Origin: Myxococcales bacterium | Lineage (GTDB): Bacteria; Myxococcota_A; UBA9160; UBA4427 | Assembly: GCA_012960035.1 (NCBI GenBank) | Contig: DUBZ01000135.1 | Coordinates: forward strand, 186,001-250,000 | DNA: 64,000 bases | Direction of reading: 5' to 3' | Shown here: piece after piece, positions 29,865 to 40,395 of the stretch | Numbering within the stretch: position 1 is the first letter of the stretch | Layout: each line of letters begins with the position of its first letter | The notes under the pieces: generated by a model | Told to the model about the DNA's origin: nothing | What the model saw: only the letters and a program-made list of their open reading frames with translations | The model's database searches: none | Program-made: the position numbers and the translations under genes

Positions 29865-31088
29865 TCAACTGGTGCGAACGTCCCTGAACGGGATGCCTGT
29901 ATCGACCTCCGGCTCTTTGGGTAACCCAAGCACGCGCTCGCCAATGATGTTGCGCTGAATCTGATCGGTGCCGCCGCCGATGGACGTGAAGTAGGCGTTC
30001 AGAGTCAAGAAGTTGGCATCTTCTGCGCGCGGGTAGTCGCTGCCTTCCAGAAGACTCTGCGCACCAAGAATCGCCGTGCGCACTCGACCTTCTTCGTGGA
30101 GGACCCGAGACATCGCAAGCTTGCCAAGGCTCATCGCCGATGATGTCGTGCCTTGCTTCATGTCCGCCTTGACCCGGGCATTGTTCAGGGCATTCAGTCT
30201 TTTGTACGCGATGGCTTGCGCGATGTCCTGCCGCAGGGCAGGGTCCGCGAGTACGCCGGCTTCACGGGCTAATGAGATGAGCACTTCCTCGTTATGCGCC
30301 TCCTTGGCACCACTGCGGGCGCCACGAGCGGCGTCACCCAAGATCGAGCGTTCGTATGCAAGCGCGGTCTGCAACACCCGCCAGCCCGTGTTGGCATCTC
30401 CGAGGAGATTGTCTGCGGGCACGATTGCGTCGGTGATGAAGACCTCGTTGAAGTGACTCTCATCCGTGATTTGTCGCAGAGGACGCACTTCGATGCCGGG
30501 TTGCTTCATAGGACAGAAGAAGAAACTGATGCCCGCGTGCTTGGGGACGTCCCAGTCGGTGCGTGCGATGAGCATGCCGTAGTCCGCTGTCGCCGCGCCC
30601 GAGGTCCAAACCTTCTGTCCGTTGACTACGAAGTGATCGCCGTCTCGATCCGCACGCGTGCGAATTCCCGCCAGATCTGAGCCCGCGCCGGGCTCACTGT
30701 AGAGTAGGCACATATTGACATCACTCTTGAGGATCGGGCCGATCAGCTCGGCCTTGAGCGCTTCCGTGCCCCGCGCTAGCAGCGTGTTGCCCCACATGCT
30801 CGATCGATCCTGACCGGCACCCGGTGCCCGGACCTTGGCAAACTCGCGAAAGATGATCTTGGCTTGCGCATCCTTCAAGTCGCGCCCGAACCACTCGGTC
30901 GGCCATCTCGGAACCGCCCAGCGAGCTTCGACCACTTCCCCGAGCCAGTCTTTCATCTCGGCCGAAGCGCTCCAGATCATTTGATTCCCGCGCAGCGTTT
31001 CCGCTCGTTCGGTCGTCCAGTTCTTCGCCAACCACTCGCGGACCTCGTCGCGCAGCACGTCATCGCTTACTGGGTTCTCAGAAGACAT
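29865..31088 (-). CDS. acyl-CoA dehydrogenase family protein
   Basis: LLYSEPGAGSDLAGIRTRADRDGDHFVVNGQKVWTSGA; IGGGTDQIQRNIIGERVLGLP. Confidence 0.94.
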   Translation of the reverse strand: MSSENPVSDDVLRDEVREWLAKNWTTERAETLRGNQMIWSASAEMKDWLGEVVEARWAVPRWPTEWFGRDLKDAQAKIIFREFAKVRAPGAGQDRSSMWGNTLLARGTEALKAELIGPILKSDVNMCLLYSEPGAGSDLAGIRTRADRDGDHFVVNGQKVWTSGAATADYGMLIARTDWDVPKHAGISFFFCPMKQPGIEVRPLRQITDESHFNEVFITDAIVPADNLLGDANTGWRVLQTALAYERSILGDAARGARSGAKEAHNEEVLISLAREAGVLADPALRQDIAQAIAYKRLNALNNARVKADMKQGTTSSAMSLGKLAMSRVLHEEGRVRTAILGAQSLLEGSDYPRAEDANFLTLNAYFTSIGGGTDQIQRNIIGERVLGLPKEPEVDTGIPFRDVRTS

Positions 31089-31089
31089 T

Positions 31090-32202
31090 TCACCCTCCCA
31101 ACTGCTGGATAAATCGCTCTCGATGGAACGATGATGAGCCTAATAACTGCGCGTCGGCCCGCGCGCGGCGTAGGTATAGATGTGCCGGATGTTCCCAGGT
31201 GAACGCAATGCCGCCATGCATCTGGATGCTGGTTGCCGCCGTAGTGACGAAGGCATCCGCACAGGCAAATGCCGCTAGACTCACCGCTTGTGCTGTGCCC
31301 TCGGCACCCTCGGCTAGGCGGGCGGCCGCATTGCGCGCCGCCGAGATGGCAGATTCAGTTTCCAGCAAAAGATCGGCCGCCATGTGCTTGACGGCCTGAA
31401 AGCTCCCGATGGCTCGGCCGAACTGGATGCGGGTCTTGGCATAATCGACGGTTGACGATAGGCAGTGCTTTGCCGCCCCCGCTTGCTCACCGGCGAGCGC
31501 AACCAGCGCGATGTCCAGCGCACGACTGACCGCATCCCAGACGGGGATGCGCGCCGAGATGTGCTTCGCTCGAACATCTTCGAAGGTGATTTCCGCTAGT
31601 CGCAACGTATGGTCGAAGGTAGGTAGCCCGGCGATGCTCAAGCCAGCTGCGTCCGATTCGACGACGAAGGCGCCAAGTCCCTCGTCGGTATTGGCAATCA
31701 CCAGAAGCGCGTCGGCGTTCTGTCCGTGCACGACGAAGCTGGCGCGACCACTTAAGTCCCACTGCCCGTCGACGAGCTGCCCCGAAACTGCGACACCGTC
31801 CTTTGTCCAGCAGCCGTTCTCACCCGTCATGGCGACGGTCGCGATGCAGCTGCCCTCGGCGATGCGCGGCAGTAGTTGATCGTTGATCTCTGAATCGTCT
31901 AGTGCACCGAGGAGCGCCGCCGCTAGAACGCCGCTGGCAAGCAAAGGAGAACACAGCAGCGCTGCACCCACCTCTTCCATGACCAGTTCGAGCTCCATGG
32001 GCCCGACGCCGGCGCCACCGTGGGCTTCGTCGATGATCAGTCCGACGACGCCCATGTCCGCGAGCTGCTTCCAGAGCTTCGAGTCGTATCCGCTCGGCGT
32101 CTCCATGGTCGCGCGTACGGCACTTTCGTCGCTCTCAGCAATCAGCAGGCGATGAACTGAATCCTGTAGAGCAAGGCGCTCTTCGATTGAGAAGCTGTTC
32201 AT
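31090..32202 (-). CDS. acyl-CoA dehydrogenase family protein
   Basis: GVVGLIIDEAHGGAGVGPMELELVMEEVG, RIQFGRAIGSFQAVKHMAADLL, QMHGGIAFTWEHPAHLYLRRA. Confidence 0.93.
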   Translation of the reverse strand: MNSFSIEERLALQDSVHRLLIAESDESAVRATMETPSGYDSKLWKQLADMGVVGLIIDEAHGGAGVGPMELELVMEEVGAALLCSPLLASGVLAAALLGALDDSEINDQLLPRIAEGSCIATVAMTGENGCWTKDGVAVSGQLVDGQWDLSGRASFVVHGQNADALLVIANTDEGLGAFVVESDAAGLSIAGLPTFDHTLRLAEITFEDVRAKHISARIPVWDAVSRALDIALVALAGEQAGAAKHCLSSTVDYAKTRIQFGRAIGSFQAVKHMAADLLLETESAISAARNAAARLAEGAEGTAQAVSLAAFACADAFVTTAATSIQMHGGIAFTWEHPAHLYLRRARADAQLLGSSSFHRERFIQQLGG

Positions 32203-32658
32203 GTATAAGTCCTCGATCACGTTTTCACGCTGGCCGAAAGGCACGGGTGCCGCATCCGGCTGGGAGACGGCTCCGCCATACTACCTCTTCGGTGGGATCA
32301 CGGGGGAGCCGAGAGGCCGGCCGGGATCCGCGATCGGATCCGGTTCGCGAGTCCATGCTTCAGTCGAGACTCGGAGTTGTCGTTCGCGGCAGGCGCGTGG
32401 CCAAGTAAGCAAGCGTGACCACCCCGGCCAGTGCGCCGATGGCCTCTCTGACCCTGCGCGGAAAAGTAGACTCAATGGAGGAAGCTAGTCTTTCTCCTGG
32501 AGTTCATGGTCACTCATCGAGGTCGAGCCCTATGGTTTGTGGGCCGGACGATGATGGCAGTGGGAATCACATCGTTTTGCGTCGGCTTGCCGCGGCTTTC
32601 GTTCGCAGCGCTATCGTGAGATGCCAACTTCTGTCTCCAGAGGAGTACGCTACCCACG

Positions 32659-33468
32659 ATGCAAGAAAATTGCCTGAATCCCTCGAGCTTCCGAGCGCTT
32701 CGAATCGAGTACATCGACGCGATCTTGAAGATCACGATCGATCATCCGGATAGCGCACTCAATGCAGTCGACGATCTGCTCCATACTGAACTCACTCGGC
32801 TCTTCGCGGAGTTGAAACGCGAGCGTCGGGCGCGCGCGATCTTGTTGACCGGATCGGGAAAGGCGTTCAGCGCGGGCGGAGATTTCGATTGGTTCCCGAG
32901 TCTCAATGATCTGGAGAAGCTCGAGAATCTCCGTCGCGACGCCAAGCAGATGATCTGGGATCTCCTAGACGTCCCATTGCCAATTGTTGCGGCGATCAAT
33001 GGCCCCGCCATCGGGCTGGGGGCTTCGATCGCGCTGCTTTGCGACACGATCTGGATGGCTGATTCGGCAACGATCGCGGACCCGCACGTGCGAGTCGGAA
33101 TCGTCGCCGGCGATGGCGGGGCGGCAATTTGGCCGCTCGCGGTCGGTCCGGCGCGCGCGAAGGAATACCTGATGACGGGCGACCCCGTTTCGGCGGTCGA
33201 GGCCGAGAGAATCGGACTCGTCAATCGAGTCGTGCCCGCAGCCGAACTCGAAGCGAAATCGATGGCCTTTGCGCGGCGCCTCGCGGCCGGTGCTCCACTC
33301 GCGATTCAATATACCAAGCAGGCCGTCAACAAGGTGGTCAAGGATGCATTGAACATTGCCTTTGATGCCTCGACCGCACTCGAGATCGTGACTTTTCAAA
33401 GCGACGATCACAAAGAGGCTCTCCAGGCGATTCGTGAAAAACGAAAGCCTGATTTCAAAGGACGTTAG
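32659..33468 (+). CDS. enoyl-CoA hydratase/isomerase family protein
   Basis: ALNAVDDLLHTEL, GSGKAFSAGGDFDWF, VAAINGPAIGLGASIALLCD. Confidence 0.93.
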   Translation: MQENCLNPSSFRALRIEYIDAILKITIDHPDSALNAVDDLLHTELTRLFAELKRERRARAILLTGSGKAFSAGGDFDWFPSLNDLEKLENLRRDAKQMIWDLLDVPLPIVAAINGPAIGLGASIALLCDTIWMADSATIADPHVRVGIVAGDGGAAIWPLAVGPARAKEYLMTGDPVSAVEAERIGLVNRVVPAAELEAKSMAFARRLAAGAPLAIQYTKQAVNKVVKDALNIAFDASTALEIVTFQSDDHKEALQAIREKRKPDFKGR

Positions 33469-33509
33469 GCGGAATCTCGGTTATCGATCGAGATCGAAAG
33501 GGAAGATGA

Positions 33510-34205
33510 ATGGGCAGCATGGATCTCTATGATGCAATGAGCACGCTACGAGCCGTTCGGCGACTCAAGCCAGACCCGATTCCGAAGGACGTTCTGCACC
33601 GAATTCTCGAGGCAGCGACCTGGGCGCCCACGGGTGGGAATACTCAACCCTGGCGAGTCGTTGTCGTCGAGGAAGCAGATAAGAAGAAGGCACTCGCGGA
33701 GCTCTATCGAGCCGGCTGGTACACGTATTCTGAGCACCACAGGAGCCTCATCAAGGACGCTCCGGAAAGTGTTCGCGTCACGACGGAGAAGATGCTCGAC
33801 GCGGGCAATTACCTCGCGGATCATTTTGCCGATACACCGGCGATTCTGATTTTCTGCTTCAACCCAAAGAACATGGCCATTACCGATGCCAAGCTGTCGC
33901 GTATTTCCGTCGTCGGCGGCGGTTCGATCTATCCCGCGGTCCAGAACACGTTACTTGCCTGTCGCGTCGAGGGGATCGGCTGCGTGCTGACGACACTGCT
34001 CTGCCAGAATGAAGAAGAGGTTCGTTCGATTCTCGAGATCCCGGAGCCCTGGGGCACGGCGGCGGCGATCCCGATCGGATATCCCGTTCGTGGCGGTCAT
34101 GGCCCGATCTCGCGGCGGTCGGTCGAAAAGCTCGTCTTTCAAGATACGTGGGGAGAGGCTCTTTCCGGTGATCGTTCAGTCACTTCCGATTCGAATAGAG
34201 ATTGA
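33510..34205 (+). CDS. nitroreductase family protein
   Basis: AMSTLRAVRRLKPDPIPKDVLHRILEAATWAPTGGNTQPWRVVVVE; AAIPIGYPVRG. Confidence 0.92.
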   Translation: MGSMDLYDAMSTLRAVRRLKPDPIPKDVLHRILEAATWAPTGGNTQPWRVVVVEEADKKKALAELYRAGWYTYSEHHRSLIKDAPESVRVTTEKMLDAGNYLADHFADTPAILIFCFNPKNMAITDAKLSRISVVGGGSIYPAVQNTLLACRVEGIGCVLTTLLCQNEEEVRSILEIPEPWGTAAAIPIGYPVRGGHGPISRRSVEKLVFQDTWGEALSGDRSVTSDSNRD

Positions 34206-35395
34206 GAGGAACCGATTTGTATTTCACAGAAGAGCCGGAACACATTGGAATGCTTCGGGAAACGCTTTCTCGTTTCGTCGCGGCGGAAATGCCGAAGAGC
34301 CTAGTCCGAGAATGGGATCGCGCGCATACCTTTCCACCGGAGCTTTTTCGCAAGCTCGCCGCGTTAGGTGTCTGTGGGCTGACGATTGACGAGGCCTATG
34401 GCGGCCAGGGACGGGATCTGGTTGCCGCTGTGGCCGTCATCGAAGAAGTCTGTCGCGGCGGAGCATGTCTGGCTGGGCCGTTCATCCACTGTGCTTTCTA
34501 TGGCGGGATCAATATCTCTGAGAATGGTTCAGAAGAGCAGAAGCGCGACCTCTTACCCCGATTGGCTCAAGGTGAACTGCTCTTTGCGTATGGACTGTCG
34601 GAGCCCGAGGTGGGCGGCGACCTAGCGAACGTGGCGACGACGGCCGAGCGATCGGCGGACGGCAAGTCGCTTCGAATCAATGGCTTCAAGAGATGGTGCA
34701 CCGGCGCGGATTGGGCGGACACGATCTACTGCCTTGTGCGAAGCGGACCCGAGCAAGACCGTTACAAGAATCTCTCGTTCGTCATGATTCCGCCGACGAC
34801 GCCAGGCGTTCGAGTGCATCCGATCGAGCATTCAAATCTGCGATACACGCTTTCGAGTGACGTGATCTTCGAGGATGTTGAGGTTCCGATCGAGAATATC
34901 GTCGGTGGAGAGGCTGGGTGGAATCGCGGCTGGAACATGCTTGCCGGCAAGGCACTTGATGTCGAGAAAATCGAGATCAGCGCAGTCACCTTCGGAATCG
35001 CACAATCCGCAGTCGAAGAGGCCTGGGAGTATGCTGGCCAGCGAAAGCAATTCGGGAAGCTGATCGGGGCGCATCAAGCCGTACGCCACGATCTCGCCGA
35101 GGCGCGAACCAAGCTGGAGGCTTGTCGGTTGATGCTCTACCGAGCCGCCTGGCTCGCACAGACCGATCAACCCTGTTCGGTTGAAACTTCGATGGCGAAA
35201 CTTTTCGTCGCAGACACGGCCGTCGAAATCGGCCTCGTGTGTCAGCGTGTTCTGGGCGCCTATGGACTCGCTGAGGGACATGACATGGAACGCCATATGC
35301 GTGATTTGCTCGGCATGCCGATCGTTGGCGGTTCATCCAATATGCAGAAGAACAATATCGCGAACCGTCTCGGCCTCGCGATGCAAGACCGATAG
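34202..35395 (+). CDS. acyl-CoA dehydrogenase family protein
   Basis: GVCGLTIDEAYGGQGRDLVAAVAVIEEV, YGLSEPEVGGDLANVATTAE, RKQFGKLIGAHQAVRHDLAEA; starts overlapping the nitroreductase stop. Confidence 0.94.
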   Translation: MRGTDLYFTEEPEHIGMLRETLSRFVAAEMPKSLVREWDRAHTFPPELFRKLAALGVCGLTIDEAYGGQGRDLVAAVAVIEEVCRGGACLAGPFIHCAFYGGINISENGSEEQKRDLLPRLAQGELLFAYGLSEPEVGGDLANVATTAERSADGKSLRINGFKRWCTGADWADTIYCLVRSGPEQDRYKNLSFVMIPPTTPGVRVHPIEHSNLRYTLSSDVIFEDVEVPIENIVGGEAGWNRGWNMLAGKALDVEKIEISAVTFGIAQSAVEEAWEYAGQRKQFGKLIGAHQAVRHDLAEARTKLEACRLMLYRAAWLAQTDQPCSVETSMAKLFVADTAVEIGLVCQRVLGAYGLAEGHDMERHMRDLLGMPIVGGSSNMQKNNIANRLGLAMQDR

Positions 35396-35577
35396 CTACG
35401 CGATAGAGCTGAGCCGGGAGAAGCGGACGAAGACGGTAGACGGCAAGACGCTGAGTTGATCCATCCCAATCACGATTGATTGCCCGACGATGGCCTCGAC
35501 ACGTTGATCGTCCGTCCACATGGATGCGTATTGGTTAGATTTGTCGATCGCGGTTCATTGGCTCGATCGCGTCGCGG

Positions 35578-35970
35578 CTAGTCGCCGGCGAGCGGTTTGA
35601 CGACACTTTCGCCGAACTCCGCCATCCGATCGAGTCCGCCCGGCCCCGCGAAGACGAACGCGGGTAGCATCGCTCGGCTGACACCTTGGGCCGCCATCCG
35701 CTCGGCCGCCGGGATCGGATTGTTGAACTCGCTGAATATCGCGTGGATCTGGATCTCCTCCGGCTCGCGTCCGTACTTCGCCGCTTCCACGCCGACGTCC
35801 TTGATCAGCTGCGAGAGTTGCTCCGGGTCGTTGGTGCCAGGGAAGTAGCCGTCGGCGATGTGCGCGGCACGTCGCACTGCCGCCGGTGTGTCCCCGTCCG
35901 CGAGAATCGGAATCGTGCCGCTCACCGTGAGTGTGACGGGCGCGGGCTGCGCCGACGCAGCGAAGACCAA
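35578..35970 (-). pseudogene. LLM-class (F420/FMN-dependent) oxidoreductase C-terminal fragment
   Basis: TIPILADGDTPAAVRRAAHIADGYFPGTNDPEQLSQLIKDV...PAFVFAGPGGLDRMAEFGESVVKPLAGD; N-terminal half missing. Confidence 0.65.
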
Positions 35971-36199
35971 TAAACTGGAAATGCATCAAGAAATACTCCC
36001 CGAGTCCGGGCCGATTCCGAAGTGAGAAATCGAAGAGTGGGTCAACCTACTCGAGGTATGTACGCGCGAATGTGACTGGGTGTTACCGGCGGCCGGAGGG
36101 CAAATCGCCAGGCGCCGCCGATGCCGGCCATCGACATCGAGGCTGCACTCGTACTGCGCGTGCAGCGGGCGGCTTCGCCATCCATTCTCTTCGTGTTTC

Positions 36200-36739
36200 T
36201 TAAGTCGTGAGCGTGACCAGGAACTGAACCTCGCAATAGGAGGCGGCCGGAAGTCGCTGGATCATGCCTTTTTTCCCGAACATTTCCAACAGGCCTTCGA
36301 GGAGCCCGGCCACCATGCTTTCCAGGCCGACGCGTTCGGAGTGGTATTCGACGATCCAGCCGTCTTTGACATCCTTCACATCGAAAGTGGGTGGTCGGAG
36401 ATCGGGCATGGATCGGCCAACGATCTGATGGAGCATGTCGAGGTTGAGGATGACGCTTTCAAAAGTGTCACCGGCCTGTTCGAGTAGGTCGCCGTATGCG
36501 GATTCGGCGGTGAAGAGAACCCAGTTTCGACCGAATGCGTACAGGATGTCTTCGGGCGGTTGGCCAAGTTCCTGACTCACCGCGCCAACAAGCGCAAATG
36601 TTTCCTCATCGGGGTAGGCGCGAAGGTCTTCGAACTCGTCGTCAGCGATCCCTGCTTGCGTTCGAATTCGGTTCCAGGCTTCGGGGCTGGCGGAGTGGAG
36701 AAGGAACTCTTTGATGCCGCGATGAACGAGTCCGTACAT
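36200..36739 (-). CDS. heme NO/O2-binding (H-NOX) domain protein
   Basis: MYGLVHRGIKEFLL, LDMLHQIVGRSMPDLRPPTFDV (proximal His), EYHSERVGLESMVAGLLEGL (YxSxR). Confidence 0.9.
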   Translation of the reverse strand: MYGLVHRGIKEFLLHSASPEAWNRIRTQAGIADDEFEDLRAYPDEETFALVGAVSQELGQPPEDILYAFGRNWVLFTAESAYGDLLEQAGDTFESVILNLDMLHQIVGRSMPDLRPPTFDVKDVKDGWIVEYHSERVGLESMVAGLLEGLLEMFGKKGMIQRLPAASYCEVQFLVTLTT

Positions 36740-37255
36740 GGGATTCTTCCTTTTGGTGGCACCTGATCTTGTCGGAGGTTCGTATGTGAACGCTGAAGAG
36801 TGAACGACATTATTTGGATCGAGGAGGAGAGATCGGCCCGTTCGTTCCGGTATTTCCCGGATGAAGGGAGGCCAGATTCACCCCGTGGCCACATCCCTCT
36901 GCCGTAAAGATGCGCGCACGACCTCTGGCTCGTCGTATGCGGTGGACGCTGCTTGAGGAACGACCGGCGATACGGGACCGGACAATTCGCGTGGCTCCCA
37001 GGCCGACAGGATCCGGCCAAGCCAAGCGCGGAGATCCGGCGCTGGCCCCTACGCCCCGAGGTCTGGCCCGGGCGGGTCTTGGAATGGGTGGCATGGGGAG
37101 GCGATGAGCACCGCCCCTCGACTGGCTGGCTGGCGCCGACCGGCAAGAAGCCTTGAATCTCGGGTATCGCTAGGACGCAAGTCGCGGTAGCCTACCGGCC
37201 CGGCGAAAAGCCCTCAGGCATTCAATGCCCGATCGGGCGGCCGCCGAAAAGTTCT

Positions 37256-37343
37256 GGAGAGATGGCCGAGCGGTCGAAGGCGCACGCTTGGAAAGCGTGT
37301 GTAGGGCAACCTACCGTGGGTTCGAATCCCACTCTCTCCGCCA
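37256..37343 (+). tRNA. tRNA-Ser (anticodon GGA), CCA encoded
   Basis: Acceptor GGAGAGA/TCTCTCC, long variable arm GTAGG-GCAA-CCTAC, anticodon loop TTGGAAA, T-loop TTCGAAT. Confidence 0.95.
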
Positions 37344-37486
37344 GGTTTGCGCGTTGGTTGGTTCCCGTCCATGACCTTTCGTTTGGTTCATGGCACGGAC
37401 GGCAAGACTCGAAGTCTTGCCAAGTGAATCCAGCCCAACGCGAAGGGTCCGAGGCGCTATTCGGATCCGACGCGCAGAATTTCTGC

Positions 37487-37563
37487 GCGCCCGTAGCTCA
37501 GTTGGATAGAGCATCGGCTTGCGGAGCCGAGGGTCGTACGTTCGAGTCGTACCGGGCGCGCCA
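37487..37563 (+). tRNA. tRNA-Arg (anticodon GCG), CCA encoded
   Basis: Acceptor GCGCCCG/CGGGCGC, D-arm GCTC...GAGC, anticodon stem-loop TCGGC-TTGCGGA-GCCGA, T-arm GTACG-TTCGAGT-CGTAC. Confidence 0.93.
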
Positions 37564-37898
37564 GTTTCTTTTCTCTTCAGGATCAGATGCTTACTCGGAT
37601 CGCCATTCGGCGCCAATGGAGCTCTGTCCGTCGATTTGTAGCCATTGTGTAGCCACGGAGTTAAATCCGGGCTGGTTCGCCGCGTGGTAGGCAGTCATTG
37701 CGGCATCACATCCGTGGTCTCAACTGAGCGTCGCAGTCGAGTAGTGCGGCCAACCCATCTCGCTCTCCCCGCTCAGGCGTCAACCTGCTTCCGAGTTGGT
37801 CGAAGCTCGTCGCCGCCCGTTTCGCGGATCTCAATACTCTTCGGCAGAGGGTTCGCTCCTCGTCCCGTCGCCACAAGCTCATTCCAAGGGACGAAAGG

Positions 37899-37946
37899 GG
37901 GTCAAGCGAAAGCCCTAACCTAACGGCTGGTGTCGAATCTTTGGGC
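37899..37946 (+). repeat. 48-bp dispersed direct repeat, copy A
   Basis: GGGTCAAGCGAAAGCCCTAACCTAACGGCTGGTGTCGAATCTTTGGGC; 39/48 identical, ungapped, to copy B. Confidence 0.75.
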
Positions 37947-37969
37947 CAGTGCTGCGAACAGGAAACAAT

Positions 37970-39703
37970 TTAGCCGCGAGCGTCGAGGAGCTCACGTACC
38001 AGCATTGCAAGAGCATCCAGCTGGAATGGCTTCTTCAACAGCTTTAAGCCGTCATCGAGAATACCTTGCTGCGTAAGTACGTCGTCGGAGTAACCGGACA
38101 CATAGAGCACCGCAATTTTGGGATGCAGTTCGGCGACCTTCGCGGCAAGCTCGCGCCCGTTTTGACCGGGCATGATCACATCGGTAACGAGGAGGTCGAT
38201 CTGCGGCTGTTGTGCAAGCACTAACGCGTCTTCCGCTTGGCTCGCATGCAGGACCTCATAACCCTTTGCTCGGAGCGACCGAATGAGCATCCTCCGAACC
38301 TGCTCATCATCCTCAACGACCAAGATTCTTTCATTCCCTCCACTTAGCGATAGGCCACGGGCTTGGTCGATTTTGGGGGCCACCCACGGCGTGAAGTGGA
38401 AAAAACACTCGAGGGTGCTCCCACGGCCCAGTTCGCTCGTCATGTTTATATAGCCGCCCACCTGATTAACGACTGCCCAAGACGTCGAAAGACCTAAGCC
38501 GGTGCCTTCACCCGTTTTCTTCGTGGTGAAAAAGGGTTCAAAGATTCTCTCTAGCGTGTCCTCGGCGATACCGGAACCCGTGTCGGTCACCGACACGACG
38601 ACATACTCACCGGGCTCCATCTTGAGGCCATCCACGCTGGACGAACTCCCGTCAACCTGAACGCGCGACGTTTCAATCGTGATCTCTCCGCCCTCTGGCA
38701 TTGCGTCTGCCGCGTTCGTCGCTGCGTTGACCAGGATCTGGATTAGGGAGTCTGGATCGATCTTCGTGCTGCAGGGCTCAGTGCAGAGCTTCATGTGCAG
38801 CCGGATGTCTTCGCGCGAAAGCTGATCAAGCAGCCGACTGGCGTCTCGGATGCTGTCGTTGATATCAATTCGCTTAGGGTCCAACGCATTCTTGCGTGAA
38901 AACGTCAAGAGCTGCTCAGTGAGACCCTTGGCCCTAGTGACCGTATCCATCACTTCGGAGAGGTCCGAAACCGCAGAGGAGTCGTCTTCCAAAGTGTCCA
39001 TCGCGAACTCGGTAAAGCCTGAGATGGCGACCAGAAGATTGTTGAAGTCGTGGGCTATGCCCCCTGCGAGTCGTCCCACGGCCTCCATCTTCTGCGAATG
39101 ACGAAGCTGCTGTTCGAGCAGTTCGCGGGCCTCGATCGCGTCTTCGCGCTCCCGATTGGCCCGCGCAACACCCTCCAGCAGCACACCGATTGAAACTGAA
39201 AGCAGACCCGAAAGCGCCACAAGGCTTCCGCTGATGACGAACCAGCTGCCAACACCAAATTCTCCAGGCCAGTTCAGTGAGCCACGTGCTAAGAGGGCGC
39301 CAATGGCGACGAGAACGATCACCAAGAACCCGATGGAACCGAGCGCAGCCCGCCAGCCGAACAGAGCGCCCGAAAGCATTGGGCCTGCGAACAACCACAA
39401 CGGGCCCGCTGCGAATGGCCCAAAGTGATAGGAGAAATATCCTCCGATTGTATAGGTCAGGACGATCAGCGAGATGGACTTGAACCGATAGAACCGTTCG
39501 GGGCACAGCGCCAAGCCGGCTCCAACGAGCAAGGCGATTGTGTCGAAAACAACGACACTCCAAATGTCATGCGCAATCGCAACACTGATACCGATGACAG
39601 CAGCGAGCCCGCCCAGCCCTAAGTAGGACCAAGCAACTGCGGAGAGGATGCGCCGCCGCCAAACCGCCACGGCATCTACATGGGCGAGAACCGAGCTAAG
39701 CAT
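37970..39703 (-). CDS. hybrid sensor histidine kinase/response regulator with N-terminal membrane domain
   Basis: MEAVGRLAGGIAHDFNNLLVAISGF (H-box), INDSIRDASRL, VTDTGSGIAEDTLERIFEPFFTTKKTGEGTGLGLS, REC domain ILVVEDDEQVRRML...LLVTDVIMPGQNG. Confidence 0.95.
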   Translation of the reverse strand: MLSSVLAHVDAVAVWRRRILSAVAWSYLGLGGLAAVIGISVAIAHDIWSVVVFDTIALLVGAGLALCPERFYRFKSISLIVLTYTIGGYFSYHFGPFAAGPLWLFAGPMLSGALFGWRAALGSIGFLVIVLVAIGALLARGSLNWPGEFGVGSWFVISGSLVALSGLLSVSIGVLLEGVARANREREDAIEARELLEQQLRHSQKMEAVGRLAGGIAHDFNNLLVAISGFTEFAMDTLEDDSSAVSDLSEVMDTVTRAKGLTEQLLTFSRKNALDPKRIDINDSIRDASRLLDQLSREDIRLHMKLCTEPCSTKIDPDSLIQILVNAATNAADAMPEGGEITIETSRVQVDGSSSSVDGLKMEPGEYVVVSVTDTGSGIAEDTLERIFEPFFTTKKTGEGTGLGLSTSWAVVNQVGGYINMTSELGRGSTLECFFHFTPWVAPKIDQARGLSLSGGNERILVVEDDEQVRRMLIRSLRAKGYEVLHASQAEDALVLAQQPQIDLLVTDVIMPGQNGRELAAKVAELHPKIAVLYVSGYSDDVLTQQGILDDGLKLLKKPFQLDALAMLVRELLDARG

Positions 39704-40108
39704 CTCTCACAGACTGTCTAAGGTTGCTGGATATCTCACGCCAAAGAGCCGAATTCTCATGGGCTCCGACCTCATGGAGGAAGCCACATCAGGAGGACAT
39801 GCTCCAGTAGCATAGAAAAAAACCGGTAACGTCGCTCCAGCATACCGATTGATCGTAGATTCGTCGCAAACTCGGCCCGTCTAGATGGGAAAGGGCGATC
39901 GGGCACGTTCCGAAGCCAAGTGCTTCGCCGGCGCTTCCTGAATGGCCGGGATCCGGCGAATCCGCCGAGTCGAATCGGTCGTTCACATGGCGAAGCTCGG
40001 TGAAGAGTTCGAGGCGCAGCGGTCCCCGCTTCAATCTTCGCGTGCAGAGATCGCTGGTGCTAGTTGAGTGATCCCTTCGCTCCAGCGAGAATCTGACCGG
40101 TATCGAGG

Positions 40109-40345
40109 TTAGAGTCTCGCGCGGGTATTCGAGAACGAGAATGAGGCAAGGAGAAGACCGAGCACCAGTAGACACAAGCCGAAGGACGAAAACAGCGGGA
40201 CGAGGGGTGATATTTCACGAGTGCTGAGGAGGCTCGTGCAGCCGGGATCGTACGGAAAGTCCACAAATCCGTCGCCATCGTTGTCGGTGCCGTCGCTGCA
40301 ATCGTCCGCAGCGAGGAAGCTCACCACGAACGCAGGATCCTTCGC
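40109..40345 (-). pseudogene. C-terminal fragment of surface protein: calcium-type repeat plus TM/basic tail sorting-like region
   Basis: LAADDCSDGTDNDGDGFVDFPYDPGC...VPLFSSFGLCLLVLGLLLASFSFSNTRARL; no recognisable N-terminal export signal. Confidence 0.45.
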
Positions 40346-40395
40346 CCGAAATGTTCCTTGAACGAGGGGAACAACAGCAGAGGGAAGCCGCTTGA

